Shown: positions 34,201-42,611 of the stretch, in pieces
Layout of the letters: every line of letters starts with the position of its first letter
Position numbering within the stretch: position 1 is the stretch's first letter
DNA from: Enterobacter wuhouensis
Lineage (GTDB): Bacteria; Pseudomonadota; Gammaproteobacteria; Enterobacterales; Enterobacteriaceae
DNA length: 64,000 nt
Assembly: GCF_004331265.1 (NCBI RefSeq)
Contig: NZ_SJOO01000012.1
Coordinates: 57,645 to 121,644 of the forward strand
Direction of reading: 5' to 3'
The notes under the pieces: generated by a model
Seen by the model: the letters and a program-made list of their open reading frames with translations, nothing else
Database searches by the model: none
What the model was told of the DNA's origin: nothing
Made by a program: the position numbers and the translations under genes

Positions 34201-35657
34201 TTAATCGCCACCACCAGCTGGTAGGCCTGTTCAAACTGGCTGTGCGCCGTTTGTGCCACGCTCATTTTCTGTTCAAGGGAAAGCAGCTTTTCGGTCGCTT
34301 CCTGCTCTTTGGCCTGGAAAGTGTCCAGCCATTCGTCCGCGCTCTCAGGCGTTAAATCCGGCAGATGGCACAGCTCTTTCGCACGCTGTAAGGCCTGCAG
34401 TGCCTGAGTGTACTGAATGGCGCGCGTCTGCTGCACGTCCAGCGCCTGCTGGTAATCGGCAAGCTGGCTTTTCAGCTCGTCCACTTCCAGCTCGGCGGCT
34501 TCGGCGCGGGCTTCGTTCTCTTCCTGCATGTCGGCGGCTTCGGCCACCACTTCATTTTGTTCTTCAAGACGAATTTGCAGCTCATCGAGGTCCGCTTCGT
34601 AGCGCTCGATTTTTTCCTGCTGACGCAGCGCGGTCTGCACCAGGTTCAGGTGATCGCTGGCGGCCTGGTAATCGGCTTCCAGATCCCCTTCTGCACCGTT
34701 CTGCTCGCCCAGCTCGCGGGCCATTTCGACGTGCTTGTACTGCTCTGCCACCAGCTGCTTGCGGGAGGTAAACAGCTCGCGACGGTACTCTAAGGCCTGA
34801 TCAAGGTGTACGCGACGCTCGTTGGCGTGGCGCATATAGTCCGCGGCCACGTAGTTGGTGGCTTCGCTGATCAGGTGCTTAAAGAGGTCACGGTCGGACT
34901 GGGTCACGCGAATCGCTTCCAGCGTCATGCGGTTTTCACGCAGCGCGGCTTCCATGTCCTGGAAGGCCTTACGCACGCCGCTGTTTTCTGGCAACAAATA
35001 GTCGCGCAGGGAGCGTGTAATGGCGCTGGAGATACCGCCGTACAGGGAGGCTTCGATCAGACGGTAGTATTTGCTACGGTCCGAGGCGGTACGCAGACGA
35101 CGCGCCACCACGCCCAGGTCGAACATCAGGGAGTGGTAGTCGGTAATGGAGTTGAACTGCTTGAACTGCACGCCTTCGATGGCTTCAAGCTTATCCTTCA
35201 GCTCCTGCAGCGTCAGCACGCGCGCCTGACGTTCGTTCAGGGTTTCCGTCAGCAGCGCCGTGGGCTGCATGGAGGTCGGCAGCCCCTGAATGGCAAAGGG
35301 TTTGATATCCACTTTACGATCGCGACCGGCAACCTGCTGCAGACGCACGCCCACCACCACGCGCTGGTGACGCGAGTTGATCACGTCCAGCACCGAATAG
35401 CAGACGCCGGCTTTGAGCTTACCGTGCAGGCCCTTATCGCGAGAGCCGCTTGTCGCGCCCGCTTCGGTGGTGTTACGGAAGTGCAGCAGCGTCAAATCGG
35501 GGATTAACGCCGTAACAAATGCCGCCATGGTGGTGGATTTACCCGCACCGTTACCGCCGGAGAGCGTCGTCACCAGCTCATCCAGATCGAAGGTTCGGGC
35601 AAAGAAACCGTTCCAGTTAATCAGCGTTAGTGAGCGAAATTTACCGCGTTCAATCAT
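31209..35657 (-). CDS. mukB: Chromosome partition protein MukB (SMC-like ATPase)
   Basis: This 1482-residue protein compares with 1486 in E. coli. The N-terminal head has Walker A GGNGAGKST (about 34-42). Long antiparallel coiled coils flank a central hinge around residues 640-780 (ARLNTLAERFGGVLLSEIYD region). The C-terminal head has signature ALSTGEAIGTGMSILVM and Walker B RLLFLDEAARLDARS. MukB dimers with MukE and the kleisin MukF extrude DNA loops and organise the chromosome outside Ter. They also bind topoisomerase IV through the hinge. The mukE stop and mukB start share one base (TAATG). MatP, encoded 30 kb away, excludes this complex from Ter. Confidence 0.97.
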   Translation of the reverse strand: MIERGKFRSLTLINWNGFFARTFDLDELVTTLSGGNGAGKSTTMAAFVTALIPDLTLLHFRNTTEAGATSGSRDKGLHGKLKAGVCYSVLDVINSRHQRVVVGVRLQQVAGRDRKVDIKPFAIQGLPTSMQPTALLTETLNERQARVLTLQELKDKLEAIEGVQFKQFNSITDYHSLMFDLGVVARRLRTASDRSKYYRLIEASLYGGISSAITRSLRDYLLPENSGVRKAFQDMEAALRENRMTLEAIRVTQSDRDLFKHLISEATNYVAADYMRHANERRVHLDQALEYRRELFTSRKQLVAEQYKHVEMARELGEQNGAEGDLEADYQAASDHLNLVQTALRQQEKIERYEADLDELQIRLEEQNEVVAEAADMQEENEARAEAAELEVDELKSQLADYQQALDVQQTRAIQYTQALQALQRAKELCHLPDLTPESADEWLDTFQAKEQEATEKLLSLEQKMSVAQTAHSQFEQAYQLVVAINGPLARNEAWDVARELLRDGVNQRHLAEQVQPLRMRLNELEQRLREQQEAERLLAEFCKRQGKQYDFDELEALHQELEARIAALSDSVSNASEQRMTLRQEMEQLQSRSQRLLQRAPVWLAAQSSLNQLSEQCGEEFESSQDVTEYLQQLLEREREAIVERDEVGARKRDVDDEIERLSQPGGAEDARLNTLAERFGGVLLSEIYDDVGLDDAPYFSALYGPSRNAIVVPDLSLISEQLAGLEDCPEDLYLIEGDPQSFDDSVFSVDELEKAVVVKIADRQWRYSRFPELPLFGRAARENRIESLHAERETLSERFATLSFDVQKTQRLHQAFSRFIGSHLAVAFEADPEAEIRKLNTRRGELERAIANHENDNQQSRVQFEQAKEGVAALNRILPRLNLLADETLADRVDEIQERLDEAQEAARFVQQHGNQLAKLEPVVSVLQSDPEQFEQLKEDYAWSQQVQREARQQAFALTEVVQRRAHFGYSDSAEMLSGNSDLNEKLRQRLEQAEAERTRAREAMRTHAAQLSQYSQVMASLKSSFDTKKELLNDLHKELQDIGVRADSGAEERARIRRDELHSQLSNNRARRNQLEKALTFCEAEMDNLTRRLRKLERDYHEMREQVVTAKAGWCAVMRMVKDNNVERRLHRRELAYLSADELRSMSDKALGALRLAVADNEHLRDVLRMSEDPKRPERKIQFFVAVYQHLRERIRQDIIRTDDPVEAIEQMEIELGRLTEELTSREQKLAISSRSVANIIRKTIQREQNRIRQLNQGLQSVSFGQVNSVRLNVNVREAHSTLLDVLSEQHEQHQDLFNSNRLTFSEALAKLYQRLNPQIDMGQRTPQTIGEELLDYRNYLEMEVEVNRGSDGWLRAESGALSTGEAIGTGMSILVMVVQSWEDEARRLRGKDISPCRLLFLDEAARLDARSIATLFELCDRLDMQLIIAAPENISPEKGTTYKLVRKVFQNSEHVHVVGLRGFAPQPPESLQGTADAS

Positions 35658-36361
35658 TACTCTTCCTCCCCGCTATCCGGCTGATTCTCTTCATGCTCGT
35701 CATTGAGCTGCAAATGGTTTTCCACCGGCATCGCTTCGCCGTCGCGGATCATGCGCAGCTGCGCTTCTCGCGCATCGTCACCCGCACGCACGTCGGCGCC
35801 GAAGCGGAAGACAGATTCCGTGATGCGGAATTTGCTGCTGTCGTGGCCCATAAACCAGACCATGCCCAGACGACGCAGACGGTTCAGGGAAGAGCGAACC
35901 TTTTCCTGTAATTTCTGACGGTCAAGATCCGACCCCGTAGAGCGGTTGTTCACCAGCTTGAGCAGTTTGCCCTCATCCGCGAGCGCAAGCAGTTCATCGT
36001 AAAGCTCCTGCTGAGTGAAGATCCCTTCATTCGCCAGGCGTTCCGGGCTGAGATACAGGTAGCAGAGAATTTTGCCGACCATCATATCCAGCTCGGAGAG
36101 TACGGAACGCGGAATCAGCGTCGTGGAGCGCGGGCGAAGATAGAAGAAACCTTCCGGCGCGCGAATAAGCTCAACGTTATAGCGCGCATAAAACTCTTCC
36201 AGATACTCCTGGAAGTCCATCAAAAAGGCGTGATTATCCAGCTCGTCAAGACCAATGTGACGACCGGCACGCAGCTGGCTGTCCAGCGCCGGAAATAACG
36301 GATTCGCCAGCGCCTGTGCCAGCTTAAGTGGCATCACTTGTTCAATATTTGTCAATGACAT
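35657..36361 (-). CDS. mukE: Condensin subunit MukE
   Basis: This 234-residue protein matches E. coli MukE (MSLTNIEQVMPLKLAQALAN) with winged-helix folds. A shorter form starting at the second Met, ten residues in, is possible and corresponds to older annotations. MukE dimers bridge MukF and the MukB heads and gate ATPase activity and DNA binding. The start at 36361 lies inside the end of mukF (20-bp overlap), so translation is coupled, which suits stoichiometric complex assembly. The acidic tail ends DSGEEE. Confidence 0.96.
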   Translation of the reverse strand: MSLTNIEQVMPLKLAQALANPLFPALDSQLRAGRHIGLDELDNHAFLMDFQEYLEEFYARYNVELIRAPEGFFYLRPRSTTLIPRSVLSELDMMVGKILCYLYLSPERLANEGIFTQQELYDELLALADEGKLLKLVNNRSTGSDLDRQKLQEKVRSSLNRLRRLGMVWFMGHDSSKFRITESVFRFGADVRAGDDAREAQLRMIRDGEAMPVENHLQLNDEHEENQPDSGEEE

Positions 36362-37664
36362 GCGCCTGTACCTTGGCTCCGTAATCGTTAATCGGCTGCC
36401 ACTTCGGCGGCAGGCCGGTGAAATCTGCTTGCGCGATACCCAGGCGCACGGCCTGGTCTACAACAATGCGGGCGATATCGAAATGGCGCGCACGCGGATA
36501 TTGCGCCAGATAGTCGCGCACCACGAGGCCAAGATCCAGCGGCACTTGTCTGGTTTTGTAGACAGCGAGCTGTTCTTCGATCATCGCCGCAAGCTGCTCG
36601 CGAATTTCGTTGAATTCTTCGAATTCCAGATCCGGCGGCAGTTCACCGGTGACCTCTTCATCGCGCAGCGCCATCTCTTCGTCGCGCATATCCAGCAGAC
36701 GATCGGCGTTGGCGTAGGTCAGCGCCCACGGCGCATCGAAATAGGTCTGTACCGACTGGCGCAAACGCTGCGCAAAGACGCGGTTTTTATCCATATCGAT
36801 CGCGGTACGGATGAATTTGTGCACGTGACGGTCGTAGCCAATCCACAGGTCGATAGACTGCTGGCCCCAGCTGATAATGCGATCGAGCTTGCTCTGCAGG
36901 TCAAAGACCAGACGGTCGACAAAATGGAGATCGTCATGCGCCAGCGTGGCATCCTGGATGCGCAGCAGGTTTGCCTGCAGCTTGTCCCCCGCCGCCTCCA
37001 GCGTATCCTGCAGCTCGCGCAGCGTACCGGAGGTTTCTGACAGCAAGAGTTCACAGCTGGAGATGGCCGCGCGCCAGTCTTTGTTCAGCAGCTGCGCAAT
37101 ATCGTCTTTCACCTGCTGCTGCTGTTCGTCCATCAGGCGCTGGGTCAGATCGATACTGTCGAAAATCTCGGCAACCGAATATTTCAGCGGCGCATAAACG
37201 TTGCGGTGCCAGTGGAACTCGTCCCCGTTTTCATCCGCCGCGTCGGCAGCGCGCTTAAGCTCGCCCGCTACAATAGACAGCTGCATGGATAGACGCAGCG
37301 TCGAAAATTCGCGCTGGCGAATGTAGTAATCGGTAATGCCGATGCCCAGAGGCGTCAAACGATAGATGGCGTTTCCTTCCGCCTGCTCGCTGGTAAAGCG
37401 GTTCAGCAGACGTTGACGCACCATATCGTTGATTGCGTTGTTGGCACGCACGCTAATGGTTTCGCTGGTTTGCTCAAACGCATCACTGACGTGGCGGAAC
37501 GCATCCACCAGTTCACCCTCACTCATTTCGCCATCGAGCCGTTCGCCGTTCAGCGTGGCAACCGCCAGCAGGAAAGAGAGTCTGTCTACCGGCAGCGAGA
37601 TGGAGAAATCGTTTTTCCTGGCCCAGGCAACCAGTTCGGGGACTGTCTGGGAAAATTCACTCAT
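36342..37664 (-). CDS. mukF: Kleisin subunit MukF
   Basis: This 440-residue protein has the same length as E. coli MukF. It carries an N-terminal winged-helix dimerisation domain (MSEFSQTVPELVAWARKNDF onward), a middle helical bundle that contacts the MukB neck, an acidic linker (DEEVTGELPPDLEFEEF) that binds MukE, and a C-terminal winged helix for the MukB cap. It is a homodimeric kleisin joining two MukB dimers. It follows cmoM by 3 bp and overlaps mukE by 20 bp, in the operon order cmoM-mukF-mukE-mukB. Confidence 0.96.
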   Translation of the reverse strand: MSEFSQTVPELVAWARKNDFSISLPVDRLSFLLAVATLNGERLDGEMSEGELVDAFRHVSDAFEQTSETISVRANNAINDMVRQRLLNRFTSEQAEGNAIYRLTPLGIGITDYYIRQREFSTLRLSMQLSIVAGELKRAADAADENGDEFHWHRNVYAPLKYSVAEIFDSIDLTQRLMDEQQQQVKDDIAQLLNKDWRAAISSCELLLSETSGTLRELQDTLEAAGDKLQANLLRIQDATLAHDDLHFVDRLVFDLQSKLDRIISWGQQSIDLWIGYDRHVHKFIRTAIDMDKNRVFAQRLRQSVQTYFDAPWALTYANADRLLDMRDEEMALRDEEVTGELPPDLEFEEFNEIREQLAAMIEEQLAVYKTRQVPLDLGLVVRDYLAQYPRARHFDIARIVVDQAVRLGIAQADFTGLPPKWQPINDYGAKVQAHVIDKY

Positions 37665-37667
37665 AGA

Positions 37668-38447
37668 TTATCCTTGCATCTGCGGCTTGCGCGCGGTGAC
37701 GTGTATATAGCGGCCAAGGCTCAGATAAGGCTCCTGGCGGCAATACCGCGTTTCTATTTCTGTTAAGGCGTCTAAACAGTCATCCTGTTTTTGTTTATCA
37801 CGCAGATAATCATGAAACACCCTCACGCCTGTTTTACCGGTGATCTCCCAGCCGATCTCCTCCAGCCAGCCATAGACCTGCTGCGGTTCTCGCGGGAAAT
37901 CCGGTGAAAGCGTGCGTCGTTTCTTTTTGTACATACCCTGCTGCACATAGCCAAAATTGCCCACCAGCACGTTTCGCATCAGCAGGCCGTTGGCATTGTA
38001 GAACATCAGCGATAGCGCACCGCCCGGGCACAGCATCGACCACAGCGTTTTTAACATGGCTTGCGGCTCAGCGACCCATTCGAGCACAGCATGAAACAAT
38101 ATCAGATCAACCTGCGTTTCCAAATGCTGGGGAATGTCCTGAGCGGCGCAATGTATAAAATGCATGTTGTCGCTCACACCTTTCTCTTCTGCTGCTCGCT
38201 CGGCGCGCGCAACCATCTCGGCAGAGAGATCGCAAAGTGTGACGTGATGGCCCCGCTGCGCCATCAGAATTGCCGTCTGACCTTCCCCGCCACCGGCATC
38301 AAGCACGCGCAACCTGCGGTCACCAAATTCGGCAAGCAGCTTGTCCAGATCCTGCCAGAGGATCGTCTGACGAAGCTGGCCTTTGGTGGTGCCATAAATG
38401 TTGCGCGAAAACTTTTCCGCGATGTCATCAAAATTGCGATCCCGCAT
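37668..38447 (-). CDS. cmoM: tRNA 5-carboxymethoxyuridine methyltransferase CmoM
   Basis: This class I S-adenosylmethionine methyltransferase (SmtA) has motif VLDAGGGEGQTAILMAQRG. It methylates cmo5U34 to mcmo5U34 in some tRNAs. I chose the ATG at 38447 (259 residues, MRDRNFDDIAEKFSRNIYG) because it aligns with E. coli MQDRNFDD. An ATG 18 bp upstream (38465) is in frame, and neither has a strong ribosome binding site. It is the first gene of the muk operon and divergent from elyC. Its link to the condensin genes is positional only. Confidence 0.9.
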   Translation of the reverse strand: MRDRNFDDIAEKFSRNIYGTTKGQLRQTILWQDLDKLLAEFGDRRLRVLDAGGGEGQTAILMAQRGHHVTLCDLSAEMVARAERAAEEKGVSDNMHFIHCAAQDIPQHLETQVDLILFHAVLEWVAEPQAMLKTLWSMLCPGGALSLMFYNANGLLMRNVLVGNFGYVQQGMYKKKRRTLSPDFPREPQQVYGWLEEIGWEITGKTGVRVFHDYLRDKQKQDDCLDALTEIETRYCRQEPYLSLGRYIHVTARKPQMQG

Positions 38448-38571
38448 TGGGAGGGTTCCACTCATTCACTGCAAAACCGCTATTTTGTCACACCCGCGCG
38501 GAGAATGAACCTCTCTGGTGTAATATCACGACTAATAGCCTGCTGTATGGTTAAAAAAGGAACCAAAAAGG

Positions 38572-39351
38572 ATGCTTTTCACACTGAAAAAATACGTGGG
38601 CGGGATGCTACTCCCTCTTCCGCTGCTGCTACTGCTCATCGCGCTGGGCCTGGTGCTGGTTTGGTTCAGCCGTTTTCAGAAAAGTGGCAAATCGATCGTA
38701 ACGCTGGGTTGGCTTGTACTTTTGTTATTAAGCCTGCAACCGGTCGCCGATGGCTTACTGCGCCCGATCGAAAAGACCTACCCGACCTGGCAGGGAAATC
38801 AGAAAGTGGACTACATCGTGGTGCTGGGCGGTGGCTACACCTGGGACCCAAACTGGGCGCCCAGTTCGAACCTTATTAACAATAGCCTTCCACGGTTAAA
38901 CGAGGGTATTCGTCTGTGGCTCGCCAACCCCGGGGCGAAAATGATCTTCACCGGTGCTGCGGCCAAAACGAACCCGGTCAGTACGGCTGAAGCCGGTGCA
39001 AGGGTCGCGGAGTCGCTTGGCGTGCCGCGCGCCTCAATCATCACGCTGGATAGCCCTAAAGATACGGAAGAGGAGGCCGCGGCGGTGAAGCAGGCTATCG
39101 GGGATGCGCCGTTTTTACTGGTCACCTCCGCCTCACACCTGCCGAGAGCGATGATTTTCTTTGAAAAGCAAGGCTTGCACCCGCTGCCCGCACCAGCAAA
39201 TCAGATAGCCATCGATGCGCCGCTCAACCCGTGGGAACGGGCGATCCCGTCCCCCATATGGTTGATGCATAGCGATCGCGTCGGTTACGAAACGCTCGGG
39301 AGAGTCTGGCAGTGGCTTAAGGGAGCGTCAGGCGAGCCAGGGCAAGAGTGA
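38572..39351 (+). CDS. elyC: Envelope biogenesis factor ElyC
   Basis: This 259-residue DUF218 protein has the E. coli length. Two N-terminal membrane helices (MLLPLPLLLLLIALGLVLVW and VTLGWLVLLLLSLQPVADGL) are followed by a periplasmic or soluble alpha/beta domain opening with KVDYIVVLGGGYTWDPNWAP. In E. coli loss of ElyC causes cold-sensitive lysis from a defect in lipid-carrier-dependent peptidoglycan and ECA assembly. The 3' end overlaps convergent ycbJ by 24 bp. Confidence 0.93.
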   Translation: MLFTLKKYVGGMLLPLPLLLLLIALGLVLVWFSRFQKSGKSIVTLGWLVLLLLSLQPVADGLLRPIEKTYPTWQGNQKVDYIVVLGGGYTWDPNWAPSSNLINNSLPRLNEGIRLWLANPGAKMIFTGAAAKTNPVSTAEAGARVAESLGVPRASIITLDSPKDTEEEAAAVKQAIGDAPFLLVTSASHLPRAMIFFEKQGLHPLPAPANQIAIDAPLNPWERAIPSPIWLMHSDRVGYETLGRVWQWLKGASGEPGQE

Positions 39352-40221
39352 TTTTGTGGCGAGATCGAAGTTGGCGCGATTGAACCGTCCGGTATTCACC
39401 AGCTGCGCCACTTCATCCCAGAGCAGGTAGAGCCAGCGCCGCCACAGAAATGCTTCCGCGACGGGGGCGCGCTGCAGATAGTGCCACAGCAGCCCTTCTG
39501 CAAAGCCGCTGTCGCTAAGCCTGAATAACTCATACTCGCGCGGCGCCCAAAGCATGATGCCCGGGCCGACCATCGCCAGCAGCTGGTCGCTTCGGGGATC
39601 CTTCAACATGCTGCGTAGGGTAAAATTGCCGTGTATTAGCACGCAGTTGTCGTTAAAACCTTCAAACAGGGCGGGTAGGCATTCCCGGGTGCGGAATAAA
39701 ATACGTTTATCCTGCATGGTTAAACCGGTGTTGTTGAACTGGTTCAACGTTCCCCACAGGACTTCGACGCGCTGGCGATACCAGAGCGGCCACAGGTTTT
39801 CCTGCGTGCTGTCAACCGGGCCAACGAGCCCGCGACTATCCTGCCGATGCCAGGCCAGCAGCGCTTCAACAATCTGGTCTTTAAGCTGCTCCCACCGTTC
39901 GGGCGATCGCGCAGGAGCCTCCACAGAGACGCCGCGCAGGCGTTCAATCAGCAGCACATCCGGACCGGGGTGTTCTTCATGCGTCATCACGCCGTAGACC
40001 GTTGGCATACGGACTGTCCCTTCCCGCGCCAGCAAAGACATTTTCCACGCGAGCTGTCTGGCGACGCCCGGCGAGGTAAAGCTTCTTGCCATGAGCGGCA
40101 TTGGGTTTCCCTGACTGTCGTATAACGACCAGAGTGCGGTATCTGCCTTTTCACTCACGCACTCAACCCGGCTTAACTTCTCGCCGAGCAGGTGGCTAAG
40201 TTCGGCACGCAGCTGTTCCAT
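39328..40221 (-). CDS. ycbJ: YcbJ, aminoglycoside-phosphotransferase-like protein of unknown role
   Basis: This 297-residue protein is equal to E. coli YcbJ in length and strongly similar. It shows a kinase-like (APH) pattern: LLIERLRGVSV as the hinge segment and NCVLIHGNFTLRSML where the catalytic loop H-G-D usually is. Asn replaces Asp in HGN, so classic kinase activity is doubtful. No substrate is known. Its 3' end overlaps elyC by 24 bp tail-to-tail. Confidence 0.87.
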   Translation of the reverse strand: MEQLRAELSHLLGEKLSRVECVSEKADTALWSLYDSQGNPMPLMARSFTSPGVARQLAWKMSLLAREGTVRMPTVYGVMTHEEHPGPDVLLIERLRGVSVEAPARSPERWEQLKDQIVEALLAWHRQDSRGLVGPVDSTQENLWPLWYRQRVEVLWGTLNQFNNTGLTMQDKRILFRTRECLPALFEGFNDNCVLIHGNFTLRSMLKDPRSDQLLAMVGPGIMLWAPREYELFRLSDSGFAEGLLWHYLQRAPVAEAFLWRRWLYLLWDEVAQLVNTGRFNRANFDLATKSLLPWLA

Positions 40222-40366
40222 ATGAGATTACCCCCATTAAGACTACTGCTTTTATAATGAGCGTGCAGAGAGCAGATGTCACCCGGAAGAGATCAATTAT
40301 GGAAAAGAAATAGGAAAAATACGCCGGCGGGAGAACATCCCCCCGAATGGAGGGATGTGGATAGCG

Positions 40367-41113
40367 TTAACGCAGCTCTGCGCGAACGCGCTCAAGATCT
40401 TCTGGGGTGTCAACACCCGTGCCGGGTACTTCCTCGGCAACGGCAACGTGGATCTTTTCGCCATACCAAAGCACGCGGAGCTGCTCCAGCATTTCGATAT
40501 GCTCGAGCGGGCTCGGTGCCCAGGTAACGTAGCGGCGAATAAAGCCCGCGCGGTAGCCATAGATGCCGAGGTGACGCAAAATGGTATCACCAATCGTCTC
40601 TTTTGACGCCGCAAAGCGATCGCGGTCCCATGGAATGGTGGCCCGAGAGAAGTACAGCGCGTAGCCTTCTGCGTCCATCACCACCTTCACGGCATTGGGA
40701 TTGAAAGCCTCTTCCGCATGATGAACAGGCACCGCAAGCGTCGCCATTCCAACCTGACGCTGCGCGAGATTTTCTGCAACCTGGCGAATAATGACCGCCG
40801 GGATCATCGGCTCATCGCCCTGCACGTTAACGATGACCGTATCGTCGCTGAATCCGCATTTTTCAACCACCTCTGCCAGACGCTCGGTGCCGGACTGATG
40901 GTCGGCGCGGGTCATGCAGACTTCCCCCCCCGCGGCTTCAACCGCTTTCGCCACGTCAGGGTGATCGGTTGCCACAATCACGCGATCTGCACCGGATTCA
41001 CGCGCTCGCTCAAGCACGTGCACGATCATCGGCTTGCCGTTGATGTCCACCAGTGGTTTACCCGGCAGGCGCGTTGACGCATAGCGCGCCGGGATAATGA
41101 CGACAAAACTCAT
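40367..41113 (-). CDS. kdsB: CMP-KDO synthetase
   Basis: This 248-residue nucleotidyltransferase activates Kdo with CTP to CMP-Kdo for attachment to lipid A. The N-terminal signature IIPARYASTRLPGKPLVDI is the nucleotide-binding loop; VNVQGDEPMI carries the metal-binding aspartate, and MTRADHQSGTERLAEV is conserved. The start overlaps the ycaR stop by 4 bp. It is the last gene of the series msbA-lpxK-ycaQ-ycaR-kdsB, all of which read leftwards. Confidence 0.97.
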   Translation of the reverse strand: MSFVVIIPARYASTRLPGKPLVDINGKPMIVHVLERARESGADRVIVATDHPDVAKAVEAAGGEVCMTRADHQSGTERLAEVVEKCGFSDDTVIVNVQGDEPMIPAVIIRQVAENLAQRQVGMATLAVPVHHAEEAFNPNAVKVVMDAEGYALYFSRATIPWDRDRFAASKETIGDTILRHLGIYGYRAGFIRRYVTWAPSPLEHIEMLEQLRVLWYGEKIHVAVAEEVPGTGVDTPEDLERVRAELR

Positions 41114-41292
41114 GGTTTGCTCTCTTCTGCCACCAGGGAACGGGCTTCGTTTTCCAGCAGAACCGGAATACCGTCACGCAGCGGGAAAGCCAGGCTGTCC
41201 AGCTTGCAAATCAGCTCTTGTTTGTCCTGGCTATAGTAGAGTTTGCCGTTGCACACCGGGCAGGCAATAATTTCAAGTAAACGGTGATCCAT
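41110..41292 (-). CDS. ycaR: Trm112-like small protein YcaR
   Basis: The ATG at 41292 follows a strong CGGAGG site and gives 60 residues, the E. coli length; an upstream in-frame ATG is not conserved. The sequence MDHRLLEIIACPVCNGKLYY has the CPVC pair (Cys11, Cys14) plus Cys29, typical of the Trm112/UPF0434 family. Function in bacteria is unclear. The 4-bp overlap with kdsB suggests coupled translation. Confidence 0.92.
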   Translation of the reverse strand: MDHRLLEIIACPVCNGKLYYSQDKQELICKLDSLAFPLRDGIPVLLENEARSLVAEESKP

Positions 41293-41337
41293 AGTTCCTC
41301 CGTATGGGTAATCGCTAAAGCTTAACACATTCCTTTT

Positions 41338-42567
41338 TCAGGGAGTGCCTGTTTCCCAGCCACTTCGACAGGATGTAAACAGCCCCTCGGGTATACGGCC
41401 CAGCGTCACGCCGTGTGCTCCCTGCCAGCGTGCAAATTCGCTAATTGCGGAGGTTAATCCTTTCTCCAGGGTCGCCGTCACCTTAACGCCCGCTTCAAGA
41501 TAGAGCGCAATGACTTCAAGCGTGCCGGTTTTACGGTGCATTTTTGCGTCCATGCGCCCGACCAGCTGCCCTTTATGCAGCAGTGGTAAAACGAAATAGC
41601 CAAACTGACGTTTCGGCGCGGGGGTATAGCATTCCAGCCGGTAGCTAAAATTAAACAGCTGTTCGGCCCGTTTTCTGTCCCAGACAACCGGATCAAACGG
41701 TGACAGCACTGCGCTGTGGGTCGCCTGAAGTTTCCCTTCCAGAGCCTGAGGTAATAGCGGGAGTAAATCCGCGTGAAGCCACATTTCACCCAGAGTATCG
41801 ACCGTCACGGGAGCGATGCGCTTTTCGTCTTGCCACTTCTCAAGCAGGGGCTTTAAGGCGGGCTGGCGCAGCCGATAATAATCCGCCAGCCACTGGGGGC
41901 GGAAAATCCCCAGGCTGCGGGCGCTATTTTCCAGCATGATGGCTTCTGCCGCGTCCTGGGTGAGCAGATCGCGCTGGTCATCCCAGTGAGGCATCACGCG
42001 GTGCGTCAGGTCATAGACGCGCTGAAAATTACGCCGCTCTATCACCATGACTTTGCCAGAGGTAAACAGCCCTTCAAGATGACGTTTGTGCGGCTTCCAC
42101 TCCCACCAGCCGCTTGCCCCTTTTCGCGGGTGCTCAAAATCGGCGGAGCGTACCGGACCGTTTTCCTGAATGTGCGCAATAAGCCGTTCGATTTCCGCAG
42201 CGTGCTCCTGCATCCATTCCTGGCGATACTTCCAGCCCATCTTGTCCGGGGAAAGCATACGGTGACGCACCAGTGCAAAATCACTGCGCGGCAGGAAGCA
42301 GGCCTCGTGCGCCCAGTACTCCATGAGTTCGCCCCTGCTCAGGGCATTATCCAGCCACTGCGGCTGATAGTTCCCCAGGCGGCTGAACAGCACCAGGTAA
42401 GGACTGCGCGCAACAATATTGATTGTGTCGATTTGCAACAACGACATGCGTTGCACGGTAGAAAGGATATCGGCGGGCTGCGCGCGGCGGCGGGGCTTTT
42501 TGAGCAACCCCTGCGCGGCAAGGTGGAGATTTCGTGCAGCTGAAAGCGAGAGTTGCGGTAAAGACAT
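41338..42567 (-). CDS. ycaQ: Interstrand-crosslink DNA glycosylase YcaQ
   Basis: This 409-residue winged-helix protein of the HTH_42 (AlkZ-like) family compares with 410 in E. coli YcaQ. Family members unhook N7-alkylguanine monoadducts and interstrand cross-links. The conserved QIDTINIVARSPYLVLFSRL segment carries the catalytic glutamine motif (Q-I-D), and LSPFDPVVWDRKRAEQLFNF is near the C-terminus. It lies 44 bp after lpxK in the same direction. Confidence 0.92.
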   Translation of the reverse strand: MSLPQLSLSAARNLHLAAQGLLKKPRRRAQPADILSTVQRMSLLQIDTINIVARSPYLVLFSRLGNYQPQWLDNALSRGELMEYWAHEACFLPRSDFALVRHRMLSPDKMGWKYRQEWMQEHAAEIERLIAHIQENGPVRSADFEHPRKGASGWWEWKPHKRHLEGLFTSGKVMVIERRNFQRVYDLTHRVMPHWDDQRDLLTQDAAEAIMLENSARSLGIFRPQWLADYYRLRQPALKPLLEKWQDEKRIAPVTVDTLGEMWLHADLLPLLPQALEGKLQATHSAVLSPFDPVVWDRKRAEQLFNFSYRLECYTPAPKRQFGYFVLPLLHKGQLVGRMDAKMHRKTGTLEVIALYLEAGVKVTATLEKGLTSAISEFARWQGAHGVTLGRIPEGLFTSCRSGWETGTP

Positions 42568-42611
42568 GCGTTTTCCTGTCAGTCAAAGCGCCGCCAGAAC
42601 CGCGTGTGCCG

